DNA of 64,000 nucleotides from Sphingobacterium sp. R2 (lineage in GTDB: Bacteria; Bacteroidota; Bacteroidia; Sphingobacteriales; Sphingobacteriaceae), in assembly GCF_040760075.1 (NCBI RefSeq), contig NZ_CP142884.1:1364001-1428000 (forward strand), given 5' to 3'. The notes under the pieces are model-generated. The model had not been told where the DNA came from, did not search any database, and saw nothing but the letters and a program-made list of their open reading frames with translations. The first letter of the stretch is position 1. Every line of letters starts with the position of its first letter. A program made the translations under genes and the position numbers. Shown piece after piece: positions 24,127 through 33,283 of the stretch.

Positions 24127-25332
24127 ATGATTTTGAAAAAGACATTATTATTGCTTGCTGCTGTAGCGGGGGGCAAGCTTTCCCAAGCACAGCAAATCGA
24201 TGTAAAACCAGATACTGTCATCACCGTATCAACAGACCGCTATCGAGTCGAAACCAATCGCTTTTGGGACAACTGGTTTATCAATGCCGGGGCCGGAGCC
24301 CAGATTTATTTTGGTGACCACAACAAGCAGATGAAGTTTTCCGAACGATTGACACCTAGTTTTGAATTTAACCTGGGCAAATGGTTCAGTCCCGGTATAG
24401 GCGTGCGCGCAGGGCTGACCGGTTTTAAAGTGAAAGGACTAACGCAAAATGGAAGCCATTCCACGGGCGTGCAATATGCAGGGAAACCTTGGGAGGGGTA
24501 CTGGCTATACAACCAGGAATTTAATTACTTCCATATCCATGGCGATGTATTATTCAATCTGTCCAATATTCTTTCGGGCTACAAGAAAGATCGTTTTTAT
24601 AACATCAGCCCGTATGTTGGCCTAGGTTGGATGGTTACCAACGATGCGCCTACCCAGAAAGAAGTGAGTGCAAACATCGGTATTTACAACAGTTTCCGAC
24701 TCAGCGATGCGTTGGACCTCACGTTTGATGTGCGCGGAGCCATGGTCAACGATCGTTTTGATGGTGAAACCGGCAACCGTAGCCAAGACGGCAATTTGAG
24801 TGCTGCACTGGGGCTGACGTACAAGTTTAAAAAGCGGGGTTGGGAAAAACCAAGTTCTGTCGTGATCAGCTACAGCGATGCACTTTTAAACAGCCTTCGC
24901 GAAAATGTACAGCAGCTTGCTGAAGACAATGAAGCCCTCAAGGCGCAATTGGCAGCATCGCAGGGCAAAACCATTACCGATATCCGGGTAGAAGAAAAAA
25001 TATTGGCAGCTCCTATATTGGTGACCTTTCCGATCAATCAAAGCGTCGTAAGCAATGAAGCGCGTGTCAACTTGGGCTTCTTTGCGAAAGTGATCCAGGC
25101 CGGCAATAAAAACATTACCTATAAAGTGACCGGGTATGCCGATAAAGGAACCGGTACCACAGCCATCAACGATCGTCTGAGCCGTGAACGCGCCCAGGCT
25201 ATTTATAATGTATTGGTCAAAGAGTTTAATGTATCGCCGCAGCAGCTCGAACTGGCTTATGAAGGGGGTGTCGACAATATGTATTACGATGATCCTCGTC
25301 TCAGCCGCGCAGTTATTACGATCGCCAAATAA
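24127..25332 (+). CDS. OmpA-family outer-membrane protein
   Basis: This 401-residue protein has a signal peptide (1-21, ending LSQAQ), an N-terminal beta-barrel-like region (about 38-240, starting NRFWDNWFINAGAGAQIYFG and ending GLTYKFKKR), a short coiled coil (about 265-285, LRENVQQLAEDNEALKAQL) and a C-terminal OmpA-like peptidoglycan-binding domain (about 300-401). In the last, the usual Asn-Asp-x-x-x-Ser-x-x-Arg region is visible as INDRLSRERAQAIYNVL. It likely links the outer membrane to the cell wall. It lies 27 bases upstream of a thioredoxin-like lipoprotein and just before the first polysaccharide operon, and may be co-transcribed with them. Confidence 0.87.
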   Translation: MILKKTLLLLAAVAGGKLSQAQQIDVKPDTVITVSTDRYRVETNRFWDNWFINAGAGAQIYFGDHNKQMKFSERLTPSFEFNLGKWFSPGIGVRAGLTGFKVKGLTQNGSHSTGVQYAGKPWEGYWLYNQEFNYFHIHGDVLFNLSNILSGYKKDRFYNISPYVGLGWMVTNDAPTQKEVSANIGIYNSFRLSDALDLTFDVRGAMVNDRFDGETGNRSQDGNLSAALGLTYKFKKRGWEKPSSVVISYSDALLNSLRENVQQLAEDNEALKAQLAASQGKTITDIRVEEKILAAPILVTFPINQSVVSNEARVNLGFFAKVIQAGNKNITYKVTGYADKGTGTTAINDRLSRERAQAIYNVLVKEFNVSPQQLELAYEGGVDNMYYDDPRLSRAVITIAK

Positions 25333-25359
25333 TTTCATAAAGTACTCTTATTCATTCCA

Positions 25360-25872
25360 ATGAAATCCATCCATTTATATTGCGCATATGTGCTTTCAAT
25401 TTTCCTGTTGGCCTGTCAGAGCAATGGCCGTTATCCTGATGCGCAACAGGGAAAATTGATCGCATCCGCATATGAATTTATAGACATTGATGGTACACGT
25501 CATCTGCTGAAAGATGTGAAGGGGGCGTACAAATTGTTGGTTTTTTATGACCCCGAAGCGGAGGAAAGTCTGGCACTGATTGCCGCGATGAAGCAATCGG
25601 TGCCTTTGGCAAAAGAAGTGGCATCGGGCAAGGTCAATGTGGTGGCCATCTGCGTCAACGGCGATTTAAGCCATTGGAATACCTACCGGGAGCATATTCC
25701 GTCGCAGTGGATCAACGGTTTCGACCTGAAAGGGAAGGGCGGGGTACAATCCTACTTCTCTCTTTCTTCGTTTCCGAGGCTCGTTTTATTGGACGCCGCC
25801 AGCGAGGAGGTTAAGACAGCGATGGGGTTGGATGCGCTTATTCCATTCCTCGAAAAGTCAATGTACCCCTAG
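25360..25872 (+). CDS. Thioredoxin-like lipoprotein lacking the CxxC motif
   Basis: This 170-residue lipoprotein (lipobox SIFLLAC, Cys19) has a thioredoxin-like fold: a beta strand LLVFYDPEAEES, a strand VNVVAICVNGD and a cis-Pro region SSFPRLVLLD. Where thioredoxins have CxxC, it reads EAEES, so it cannot do thiol exchange. Its closest relative in the window, at 45313-46251, keeps CSHC at that place and shares the QWINGFD segment, so this copy is a redox-dead paralogue. It sits between the OmpA-like gene and the initiating glycosyl-phosphate transferase, probably in one operon. Its role is unknown, perhaps structural or binding. Confidence 0.75.
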   Translation: MKSIHLYCAYVLSIFLLACQSNGRYPDAQQGKLIASAYEFIDIDGTRHLLKDVKGAYKLLVFYDPEAEESLALIAAMKQSVPLAKEVASGKVNVVAICVNGDLSHWNTYREHIPSQWINGFDLKGKGGVQSYFSLSSFPRLVLLDAASEEVKTAMGLDALIPFLEKSMYP

Positions 25873-25913
25873 GCATGGAGCGAAAATTTTTACAACAAAT
25901 AGATTAGATCACC

Positions 25914-27062
25914 ATGAACAGTTTGGATTTGATGAAGTACGGCACTGTACTATTGCCTTTTCTTTGTGCGATGTTATTGAGCTGGGGAATGCTCCCTTAT
26001 ATCTTACTGATTTCTTACCGGAAGCGATTGTTCGATCCGATTGATTCCCGCAAACTTCACCAGCATATTGTCCCGAGACTGGGCGGGGTTGCTTTTGCCC
26101 CTATTCAATGCTGTATCCTGGTCATTACTTTTGTCAGTTTGTATAAGCTCAATGTCGGCAATATCGACCTGCAGGTCGCGTCGTGGATTATCCTGCCGAG
26201 TATGGCCTTGTTGGTCTGCGGCCTGGTTATCCTCTTTATGATCGGTATCGGCGATAACCTGATTGGGGTGAGCTACAAATGGAAATTTGTGGCCCAGATT
26301 ATGGTAGCCTGCCTGTTGCCTCTGAGTGGCGTGTGGATCAATGATCTGTATGGACTGGGCTTCGTTATTGGTATCCCGGCCTGGCTTGGTATGCCGCTTA
26401 CTGTTTTTGTCGTGGTGTTGATTATCAATGCCATTAATCTGATTGACGGCATCGACGGGCTCTGTTCAGGCGTGGTAACGATCGGTTTGGCGGTTTTAGG
26501 TGTGCTGTTCGCTTATTATGGCGCCTGGTTGCATGCCATTTTTGCTTTTATCACGGTTGCTGTAATACTCCCATTCTTTTATCTCAATGTCTTTGGCACT
26601 ACACGTCGGCGTCGGCGCATCTTTATGGGCGATACAGGAAGTATGACACTGGGTTTTTCCATTGCTTTTCTGGTGGTCAGTTTTTCCATGAACAACCACT
26701 TTATCAAACCCTTTTCCGATGGCGCTATTGTGGTCGCTTTTTCTACCCTCATTGTGCCGGTGCTGGATGTGGCCCGGGTCATGTTTGTCCGCTGGCGTAT
26801 CGGTAAGCCGATCTTTAAACCCGATCGAAATCACCTGCACCACAAGTTGCTCCGGGCGGGATTGAGCCGGCATAGTGCCCTGATCTTTATCCTGCTCATG
26901 ACGCTGCTGTTTTGCCTCTTTAATATTGTGGCTGTACGGTACGTCAGCAACAACCTGGTTGTGCTGGTCGATCTGCTTTTCTGGGGAGGCTTTCACTGTC
27001 TGTTCAATGTTTTGGATAAAAGACAGCTCATCGCCAAACTGCAATTATTTATCAATCTATAA
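25914..27062 (+). CDS. WecA/MraY-like glycosyl-1-phosphate transferase (initiating enzyme)
   Basis: This 382-residue polytopic membrane enzyme has about ten to eleven helices. It transfers a sugar-1-phosphate to undecaprenyl phosphate to start a polysaccharide repeat. Family motifs are present: GIGDNLIGVSYKWKF (acidic region), NLIDGIDGLCSGV, MGDTGSMTLGF, and the substrate loop PDRNHLHHKLLRAG, where the His-x-His pattern is diagnostic of WecA-like members. It leads the first polysaccharide operon; the genes that follow are spaced by 0-30 bases or overlap. The donor is probably a UDP-HexNAc, inferred from the family. The ATG at 25914 gives a full first helix. Confidence 0.92.
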   Translation: MNSLDLMKYGTVLLPFLCAMLLSWGMLPYILLISYRKRLFDPIDSRKLHQHIVPRLGGVAFAPIQCCILVITFVSLYKLNVGNIDLQVASWIILPSMALLVCGLVILFMIGIGDNLIGVSYKWKFVAQIMVACLLPLSGVWINDLYGLGFVIGIPAWLGMPLTVFVVVLIINAINLIDGIDGLCSGVVTIGLAVLGVLFAYYGAWLHAIFAFITVAVILPFFYLNVFGTTRRRRRIFMGDTGSMTLGFSIAFLVVSFSMNNHFIKPFSDGAIVVAFSTLIVPVLDVARVMFVRWRIGKPIFKPDRNHLHHKLLRAGLSRHSALIFILLMTLLFCLFNIVAVRYVSNNLVVLVDLLFWGGFHCLFNVLDKRQLIAKLQLFINL

Positions 27063-27078
27063 CAAGTAAACATTACAG

Positions 27079-28080
27079 ATGAAAATAGCTTTAATTGGAG
27101 GATCCGGTTTTGTAGGAACAAGACTAACCGACCTCTTGCTCCATACGACCGATCACGATGTCGTGATTATCGATAAAGTCATCAGTGAAAAATATCCACA
27201 ACTTACCCGTATCGGTAATGTGCAAGACCGTGATGCCCTGTGCGGTCTACTTCAGGGAGTACATCAAGTAGTGCTCCTGGCCGCAGAACACCGGGATGAC
27301 GTTACCCCGGTATCAAAATATTACGACGTCAACGTCAATGGGATGGAAAATACACTCTACGCCATGCAGGCCAATGCAATCACACGCATTGTTTTTACGA
27401 GTTCTGTAGCGGTATATGGTCTAGGTAAAGCCAATCCAAGTGAAACGACAGCGGTAGCCCCCTTCAACCACTATGGGAAAAGCAAGCTACAAGCTGAGCA
27501 CGTGTTGCAAAAGTGGTATGCTGTCCATGCCGACTGGAACGTCCAGGTCATCCGGCCCACGGTTATTTTTGGCGAGGGCAACCGGGGCAATGTCTATAAT
27601 CTGTTGCAGCAGATTGCTTCGGGCAAATTTATGATGATCGGTAAAGGAAACAATCAGAAATCAATGTCTTACATCGGTAATATTGTGGCGTTTATTGCCT
27701 ACCTGATTTCAGACCAGTCAACCGGGTACAATCTGTACAATTACGGCGATAAGCCCGATCTCACCACCAACGATCTGGTGTATTATACGGGCAAAGTGCT
27801 TGGTAAACAAATTCCTACGTTGCGAATACCCTATTCGCTTGGCCTCTTGGGCGGTTACGCTTTTGATGCCCTTGCTTTTATCCTGCGCCGCAAATTGGCA
27901 ATCAGCTCCGTTCGCGTCCGCAAATTTTGCGCGGTCACCCAATACGATTCATCCAAAGCGCTGGAAACCGGATTTCAGCCTCCCTTTGCTTTGCAGGATG
28001 GATTGCGCCGTACATTAGAAAGCGATTTTACAGTTTATATCAAAACCAACAGCCAATTAGCAACGTATGAAAACAGTTAA
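27079..28080 (+). CDS. NAD-dependent epimerase/dehydratase
   Basis: This 333-residue extended short-chain dehydrogenase/reductase has an N-terminal Rossmann motif GGSGFVGT (7-14), and the catalytic pair Tyr/Lys in HYGKSKLQAEHV (around 133-137), preceded by TSSVAVYG. Such enzymes modify nucleotide sugars by epimerisation, dehydration or reduction. It is 16 bases downstream of the initiating transferase, consistent with preparing or editing the first sugar. The exact substrate cannot be read. Its 3' end overlaps the next gene by 14 bases, implying coupled translation. Confidence 0.88.
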   Translation: MKIALIGGSGFVGTRLTDLLLHTTDHDVVIIDKVISEKYPQLTRIGNVQDRDALCGLLQGVHQVVLLAAEHRDDVTPVSKYYDVNVNGMENTLYAMQANAITRIVFTSSVAVYGLGKANPSETTAVAPFNHYGKSKLQAEHVLQKWYAVHADWNVQVIRPTVIFGEGNRGNVYNLLQQIASGKFMMIGKGNNQKSMSYIGNIVAFIAYLISDQSTGYNLYNYGDKPDLTTNDLVYYTGKVLGKQIPTLRIPYSLGLLGGYAFDALAFILRRKLAISSVRVRKFCAVTQYDSSKALETGFQPPFALQDGLRRTLESDFTVYIKTNSQLATYENS

Positions 28081-28954
28081 CCTGATCTATTGGGACGGAA
28101 AGAATTTTGGTGATGCGCTCAGCCCCCGTTTGATTGCAGAGCTCACAGGCCTTCGTGTGCAGTATAAAAGCTGGGATCCTTCTGCGAAGGACCGATTAAA
28201 AAAAATGAGTAAAAATCTCCTTCGTTTTCGTCTTTCGGCCTTTCGCAGCATTCTTTGGCCTTCGCAGGCCTCGTTGATTGCGGTGGGTTCCGTTATCCGC
28301 TGGGGCAATAATCAATCGTCTGTTTGGGGTGCAGGGTTTATGAATGCCGACGATCCATTTGGAGGTGGGCGCCTTTATGCCGTCCGCGGAAAGCATACCA
28401 GTCAGAAGCTGGAGGCCATGGGGTATCCGCGCTGCGATACCTTCGGTGATCCGGCGGTGTTGCTTCCGCTCTGGCTTCGGGGCAAGGAAAAGAAGACCAA
28501 GCAGCTCGGTGTCATTCCGCATTGGAAAGAAGTAGATGCTTTTCGGGAAAAGTTTGGGCCAGATCTCAATCTGATCGATTTTCGTACGGTCGACGTGGAG
28601 CGTATTGTCGACGAGATCACAGACTGCGCGTATATCCTTTCGTCTTCTTTGCATGGGCTGATTGTCGCCCATGCCTACGGCATACCCGCATTGTGGATCA
28701 AAATGGGCTATATTGATACCGACGGCTTTAAGTTTGACGATTACTTTAGTTCCGTCGATATCCCGTCTTACCAGGGTTTTGATCAGCTGGATGACATTTT
28801 AGCCAGCGAAGAAAGCTGGAAGAGCTTGTTTGCCTCCCATTGGGAAAAGGCAAATTGCCAGACGGATCTTAGGGAGCTGCAGCGTGGGCTGCTGACTGCT
28901 TTCCCCCTTCCATTAAAAGCAAAATATCAGGCACTGACTAAACAGCTGGCTTAA
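28067..28954 (+). CDS. Polysaccharide pyruvyl transferase family protein
   Basis: This 295-residue protein has the PS_pyruv_trans signatures: an N-terminal LIYWDGKNFGDALSPRLI, GSVIRWGNNQSSVWGAGF (about 71-88), and the C-terminal SSSLHGLIVAHAYGIPALW (about 190-208). Family members transfer pyruvate from phosphoenolpyruvate to a sugar, forming a ketal that adds negative charge to the polymer. In this operon it probably decorates the repeat unit. Start ATG overlaps the end of the upstream epimerase. Some family members have unknown activity, so the function is inferred from family. Confidence 0.88.
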   Translation: MKTVNLIYWDGKNFGDALSPRLIAELTGLRVQYKSWDPSAKDRLKKMSKNLLRFRLSAFRSILWPSQASLIAVGSVIRWGNNQSSVWGAGFMNADDPFGGGRLYAVRGKHTSQKLEAMGYPRCDTFGDPAVLLPLWLRGKEKKTKQLGVIPHWKEVDAFREKFGPDLNLIDFRTVDVERIVDEITDCAYILSSSLHGLIVAHAYGIPALWIKMGYIDTDGFKFDDYFSSVDIPSYQGFDQLDDILASEESWKSLFASHWEKANCQTDLRELQRGLLTAFPLPLKAKYQALTKQLA

Positions 28955-28967
28955 TCATCGATTTCAC

Positions 28968-30425
28968 ATGGAGCTAAAGAAACAAGTCGCAACGGGAGCA
29001 GTCTGGGTGTTTATGAGCCAGTTTGGTGTACAACTGGTTTCCTTTGTGGTCAATCTGGTGTTGGCCCGCCTGCTGATGCCCGCAGATTTTGGGACGATTG
29101 CACTGTTTAATGTGGTTATAAATATATCTACCGTTCTGATCAACGGTGGAATGAGCAGCAGCCTTGTACGCACGCAGTCCGTAGACGAGCGCGATCTATC
29201 CACCGTTTTCTGGTTTAATATGGCTACTACAGCGGTGTTATATCTGCTTGTATTTATTGCCGCGCCCTGGATTGGACAGTTCTACGCAAGACCAATTTTG
29301 GTACCCGTCATCCGCGTTTACAGTATAGTGCTGATTATCGACAGCTTTGTCAATGTACAGGGCGTGCTTTTCGATAAAAAGCTCGATTTTAAGACCGCCT
29401 TCAAAGTGCGCCTTCCATCTGTTATCGTAGGGGGCGTTGTAGGTGTTGGATTTGCATTGGCAGGCGTGGGTGTGTGGTCATTGGTTTTTTCAGTTTTGCT
29501 GCAAAATCTGCTGTGCACACTGCAATTTTGGTTTTACAGTGACTGGCGGCCTACCTTTACATTTGACCGCGAAAAGTTTAACTATCATTTTGCATTTGGT
29601 ATCCGCCTCACGCTTTCTGCGCTGCTCAATGTTGTTTTTAATAACGTATATTCCATTGTGATCGGGAAGCGATTTTCGGAGACCGTGCTGGGTTATTACA
29701 ACCGGGCCGAGTCACTGAAAAATCTGCCGATCAACAACATTTCCACAGCATTGGACAAGGTAACATATCCGCTGTTTGCTAAATTCAGTACCGATGATGA
29801 GCAATTGCGCCGAGCCTACCGGCGTGTACTCAAGCTCGTTATCTTTATTATCGCGCCGACAATTTCGTTGATGGTGATTGCGGCGGAGCCCATTATCAGG
29901 CTCTTGCTTGGCGCAAAATGGCTACCAGCAGTTCCATATTTCCAGCTAATGGCTTTGGGAGCGCTTTTTCAGCCTATTCACAATTATAACCTCAATGTAT
30001 TGCAGGTCAAGGGGCGGTCAGACCTCTATCTCAAGCTCGAAATCGTTAAGAAGATCTGCATTGTCATTGCTGTAGTGGTAGGTTTGCAGTACGGCGTTTT
30101 TGGTTTAATCTGGGGTCAGGTGGCGGTGTCTTTTGCATCGTTATTTATCAATACCCATTACACCGCTAAATTTCTGGATTACTCGATGCGCCAGCAACTG
30201 TCTGATCTATTACCCAGTATATTCCTTTCATGTATGCTTGGCTTTGCTGTTTGGTGGGGCACTGCACTGCTGCCCTACGATCTTACCGACTGGATGGAAG
30301 CCTTTCTGCTTTTCTCCAGTTACATCGTGTCGTTTGCAACGGTATGCTGGATCATTCAATTGGAGGAATACCGTTTTTTCTGTGGCATACTCCGCAGTGC
30401 ATGGAAAAAACAGATCAAATTATAA
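28968..30425 (+). CDS. Wzx-type polysaccharide flippase (MOP superfamily)
   Basis: This 485-residue integral membrane protein has 12-14 predicted helices and the N-terminal pattern ATGAVWVFMSQFGVQLVSF followed by LARLLMPADFGTIALF, typical of WzxC-like lipopolysaccharide/EPS translocases. It would flip the undecaprenyl-linked repeat unit across the inner membrane. It lies 13 bases after the pyruvyl transferase gene and 17 before the next glycosyltransferase. A second flippase begins at the right edge of the window for the other locus. Confidence 0.92.
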   Translation: MELKKQVATGAVWVFMSQFGVQLVSFVVNLVLARLLMPADFGTIALFNVVINISTVLINGGMSSSLVRTQSVDERDLSTVFWFNMATTAVLYLLVFIAAPWIGQFYARPILVPVIRVYSIVLIIDSFVNVQGVLFDKKLDFKTAFKVRLPSVIVGGVVGVGFALAGVGVWSLVFSVLLQNLLCTLQFWFYSDWRPTFTFDREKFNYHFAFGIRLTLSALLNVVFNNVYSIVIGKRFSETVLGYYNRAESLKNLPINNISTALDKVTYPLFAKFSTDDEQLRRAYRRVLKLVIFIIAPTISLMVIAAEPIIRLLLGAKWLPAVPYFQLMALGALFQPIHNYNLNVLQVKGRSDLYLKLEIVKKICIVIAVVVGLQYGVFGLIWGQVAVSFASLFINTHYTAKFLDYSMRQQLSDLLPSIFLSCMLGFAVWWGTALLPYDLTDWMEAFLLFSSYIVSFATVCWIIQLEEYRFFCGILRSAWKKQIKL

Positions 30426-30442
30426 CTACTAGCTTACCTCAT

Positions 30443-31384
30443 ATGATAAAGAAGTCGGTCTTACAAACAGCTTGGAGCATGCTCCGTGAACAGAAAATCT
30501 TACGTAAACACCGCATAGTTGTGGCGTTTTGGAATCAGATGATCGCGCGGGATCAGCGTGGCGAACTTGAGCATTTCCCTTTGGAGCCCAAGATAGAACT
30601 GCCGGCGAATAAGGTGATCTGGCAATATTGGGGGCAAGGCATACAACCCGACCGCCTGCCCGATGTCGTCAAGCTTTGTTTTCAGTCGGTGGATACGTAC
30701 CGGGGCGACTATACCGTTATTCGCCTGGACGATTATACGTTGACACATTACCTCGATATACCCGATTTTATCTGGTCAAAGCGAAAGGCAGATATTATCA
30801 ACCGCACTTTTTTTTCGGATATCATCCGTCTAGCCCTATTATACGTCTATGGTGGTGTTTGGCTCGACGCCACCATCTTATTGACGGATGTGTTGCCAGC
30901 CGAGTTTTGTGAGCAGGACTATTTCGTGTACCAGCGGGACGTTCAGGAATCCTATACCGATTATTGGAAAAACAGCTATGCCTACTATTGGGGCTGGCAC
31001 CAGGATCATCAAGTAAAGATGCTTAATAGTATTATTTTCGCCAAAAAAAGGCATACGCTTCTCGGTCAGCTCTGTCATCTGCTGCTCAATTACTGGAAAT
31101 CTGCGGACGGGGCACTCGACTATTTTTTCTTTCAGATCTTACATGAGCAGCTGCTACCGGCAGAAAAATCGGCAGGTCAAGGCTTTCTTGTGAGTGATGT
31201 TTACCCCCATCTCTTGCAAACCAAACTGTCGGGCGGCGATTACCCCATAGCCTATCCCGATATTTTTTTACGAACCAGCCTGCACAAGCTGACCTATTTT
31301 TCCGAAGATACGATTGCTCAGCTCAAGCAGATTTTAAAACAGAGAAAAGCGGCAATGCCCGCTGGAAAGGATCAGGATAGCTAA
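30443..31384 (+). CDS. Capsular polysaccharide synthesis glycosyltransferase (GT32-like)
   Basis: The start is the ATG at 30443; a longer frame begins inside the flippase but has no conserved residues there. The 313-residue product has the GT32/Caps_synth pattern: KVIWQYWGQGIQPDRLPDVV (about 58-77) and the metal-binding DxD in LLYVYGGVWLDATILL (about 130-145). It then continues with YWKNSYAYYWGW, and DYFFFQILHEQLL near the C-terminus. It is a cytoplasmic, retaining, manganese-type enzyme adding one sugar to the repeat unit. The stop is one base before the next start codon, so expression is coupled. Confidence 0.87.
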   Translation: MIKKSVLQTAWSMLREQKILRKHRIVVAFWNQMIARDQRGELEHFPLEPKIELPANKVIWQYWGQGIQPDRLPDVVKLCFQSVDTYRGDYTVIRLDDYTLTHYLDIPDFIWSKRKADIINRTFFSDIIRLALLYVYGGVWLDATILLTDVLPAEFCEQDYFVYQRDVQESYTDYWKNSYAYYWGWHQDHQVKMLNSIIFAKKRHTLLGQLCHLLLNYWKSADGALDYFFFQILHEQLLPAEKSAGQGFLVSDVYPHLLQTKLSGGDYPIAYPDIFLRTSLHKLTYFSEDTIAQLKQILKQRKAAMPAGKDQDS

Positions 31385-31385
31385 T

Positions 31386-32264
31386 ATGGACAACTTAAAA
31401 CATGCTTACCTCATTCTGGCACATACCGATTTTGAGGTACTGGAGAAGCTTTTGCTGTGCCTAGACGATAAGCGCAACGACATCTACATCCATTTTGATC
31501 AAAAGGTAGCGCAGTTGCCCCAACTGGCCACCCATCATGCGGGTCTTTACATATTGGATACACGTGTGGATGTGCATTGGGGCGATGTCTCTGTCGTTGC
31601 GGCGGAATATCATCTTTTTGAAGCAGCCGCTGCGCAGCAGCAGTATGGTTACTACCACTTGTTGTCCGGTGTCGATCTTCCACTAAAAAGTCAGGACGAG
31701 ATTCATGCTTTTTTTGCCGCCCATCAGGGGCAGGAGTTTATCGGATTTCAAAAAGGCAACTGCGACAAGGAGATCGAGCGTAAAGTCCGTCGCGTACATC
31801 TTTATCCAACCCGATTTCGGAAGGTAAAGGGAATCTGTGGATCCTACTATCGTGCCGCCCGAGCCCTAAGCTTGCGTTTGCAATGGCTTTTTGGCCGATA
31901 CAAAAATCAAGATGTGATCTTCAGAAAAGGCGCCCAATGGGTTAGCCTCACCGATGCATTTGTTCGCTATGTGTTGACGCACAAAAGTGCGGTGCTCGAG
32001 ATGTATCAAAATACCTTCTGCAGCGACGAAATCTTTATCCAGACGCTTTGCTATAATTCCAGCTTTCGGTTTAAGCGGCATCAAACCGGTCGTGAAGATC
32101 ACGATTGTCAGCGCATGATCGGCTGGCATAAGGGACAATTAATTGAATGGACCAGCGCCGATTTTGATCGGCTGATGGCCTCCAATCTTCTCTTTGCGCG
32201 AAAGTTCAGTACAAGACATATGGACCTCGTCGAACGGGTGGTCGCAATTTTACTCCCCAACTAA
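31386..32264 (+). CDS. GT14-family beta-1,6-N-acetylglucosaminyltransferase-like protein
   Basis: This 292-residue protein matches the core-2/I-branching (GT14) family. Typical segments are HAYLILAHTDFEVLEKLL at the N-terminus, IYIHFDQKV (about 36-44), YHLLSGVDLPLKSQDEIHAF (about 96-115), and the C-terminal SDEIFIQTLCYNS (about 223-235). It probably adds a branch or linear HexNAc-type sugar to the lipid-linked unit. It is a cytoplasmic, soluble protein with no membrane helix. The ATG at 31386 follows the previous stop at once. Confidence 0.88.
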   Translation: MDNLKHAYLILAHTDFEVLEKLLLCLDDKRNDIYIHFDQKVAQLPQLATHHAGLYILDTRVDVHWGDVSVVAAEYHLFEAAAAQQQYGYYHLLSGVDLPLKSQDEIHAFFAAHQGQEFIGFQKGNCDKEIERKVRRVHLYPTRFRKVKGICGSYYRAARALSLRLQWLFGRYKNQDVIFRKGAQWVSLTDAFVRYVLTHKSAVLEMYQNTFCSDEIFIQTLCYNSSFRFKRHQTGREDHDCQRMIGWHKGQLIEWTSADFDRLMASNLLFARKFSTRHMDLVERVVAILLPN

Positions 32265-32277
32265 TTACAACACGCAT

Positions 32278-33279
32278 ATGAAGAAAACGTTACCCTTAGT
32301 CAGTATTATCACACCGGTCTACAACGCACAAGAGACGCTCGAACGCACATTGGTGTCGCTCCGTCGGCAGTCCTATGGACATATCGAATTTATCTGTGTC
32401 GACGATGCCAGTAGCGACCTCAGCCTCTCGATGCTGCAGGCATTTGCCGAGGATATTGGTGGCCGATCGGGGTTTTCGGCCAAAATTATCTCCCATGCCG
32501 AAAATAAAGGCGTTGCCGAAACCCGCAATACAGGACTGGATCATGCTTCGGGTGAGTTTGTGCTGTACGTCGATGCCGATGACAGTCTGGCACCCGATGC
32601 CGTTCAAAGCTGTGTGGAAGAAGCCGCAGACAGTAGGGCAGACATCGTGTACTTTCACTGGTGCCTTGTATTTCAAAAAAGCGAACGTACCATGCTACAG
32701 CCCACGTGTGCCAGTCCTTTGGATGCGATCCGGGCCATGCTGGCCGGGCGCATGCGCTGGAACCTTTGGCTGTTTATGGTGCGTCGATCGCTGTATGAAG
32801 AGCACGCCATCCGCTTCATCCCCGGGGCCAATATGGGCGAAGACCTCTTGGTTACAATGAAGTTGTTTATACATGCCAAGCGCATCCGTTTGCTGGACCG
32901 TGTATTGTATCACTACCGGCAGGACAATGCCGGATCCATCAGTAAACTATTCTCGATAAAACATATGCGTGAGGTGGAAACCAATATCGAGGAAGTCGAG
33001 CGCTGCCTTGGGGCAAGCACCTATGCCGCCGATATAGGCCACGGTATCGACTTCCTCAAGTTAACCCTCAAATTGCCATTGTTGGTGACCGGACGCAAAG
33101 CAGATTATATCCGTTGGACCAACTGGTTTAGCAGTGCCGACCGCTACATTCTGCACAATCGCTCGGCATCGCTGCATACACGCCTCTTGCAATGGTTCGC
33201 GTCCAAAAGACAATACTGGGCAGTGCGCGCCTATTACCTGCTTGTGCTGCGGTTCATCTATGGTATCATCTATAAATAG
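32278..33279 (+). CDS. Glycosyltransferase family 2 protein
   Basis: This 333-residue GT-A enzyme begins at the ATG at 32278; the in-frame frame upstream of this overlaps the previous gene and lacks conserved residues. The GT2 signature PLVSIITPVYNAQETLERTL is followed by FICVDDASSD (about 37-46) and the metal-binding YVDADDSL (about 98-105). A C-terminal ED motif lies in NMGEDLLVTMKL. It is a cytoplasmic inverting transferase. The gene is 13 bases after the GT14 gene and 4 bases before the polymerase. Confidence 0.9.
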   Translation: MKKTLPLVSIITPVYNAQETLERTLVSLRRQSYGHIEFICVDDASSDLSLSMLQAFAEDIGGRSGFSAKIISHAENKGVAETRNTGLDHASGEFVLYVDADDSLAPDAVQSCVEEAADSRADIVYFHWCLVFQKSERTMLQPTCASPLDAIRAMLAGRMRWNLWLFMVRRSLYEEHAIRFIPGANMGEDLLVTMKLFIHAKRIRLLDRVLYHYRQDNAGSISKLFSIKHMREVETNIEEVERCLGASTYAADIGHGIDFLKLTLKLPLLVTGRKADYIRWTNWFSSADRYILHNRSASLHTRLLQWFASKRQYWAVRAYYLLVLRFIYGIIYK

Positions 33280-33283
33280 CACT

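Noticed and set aside
26496..27044. 182-codon open frame antisense to the WecA-like gene
   Set aside because: Low-complexity, Gln/His-rich translation with no domain, opposite a clear membrane enzyme; frame shadow.
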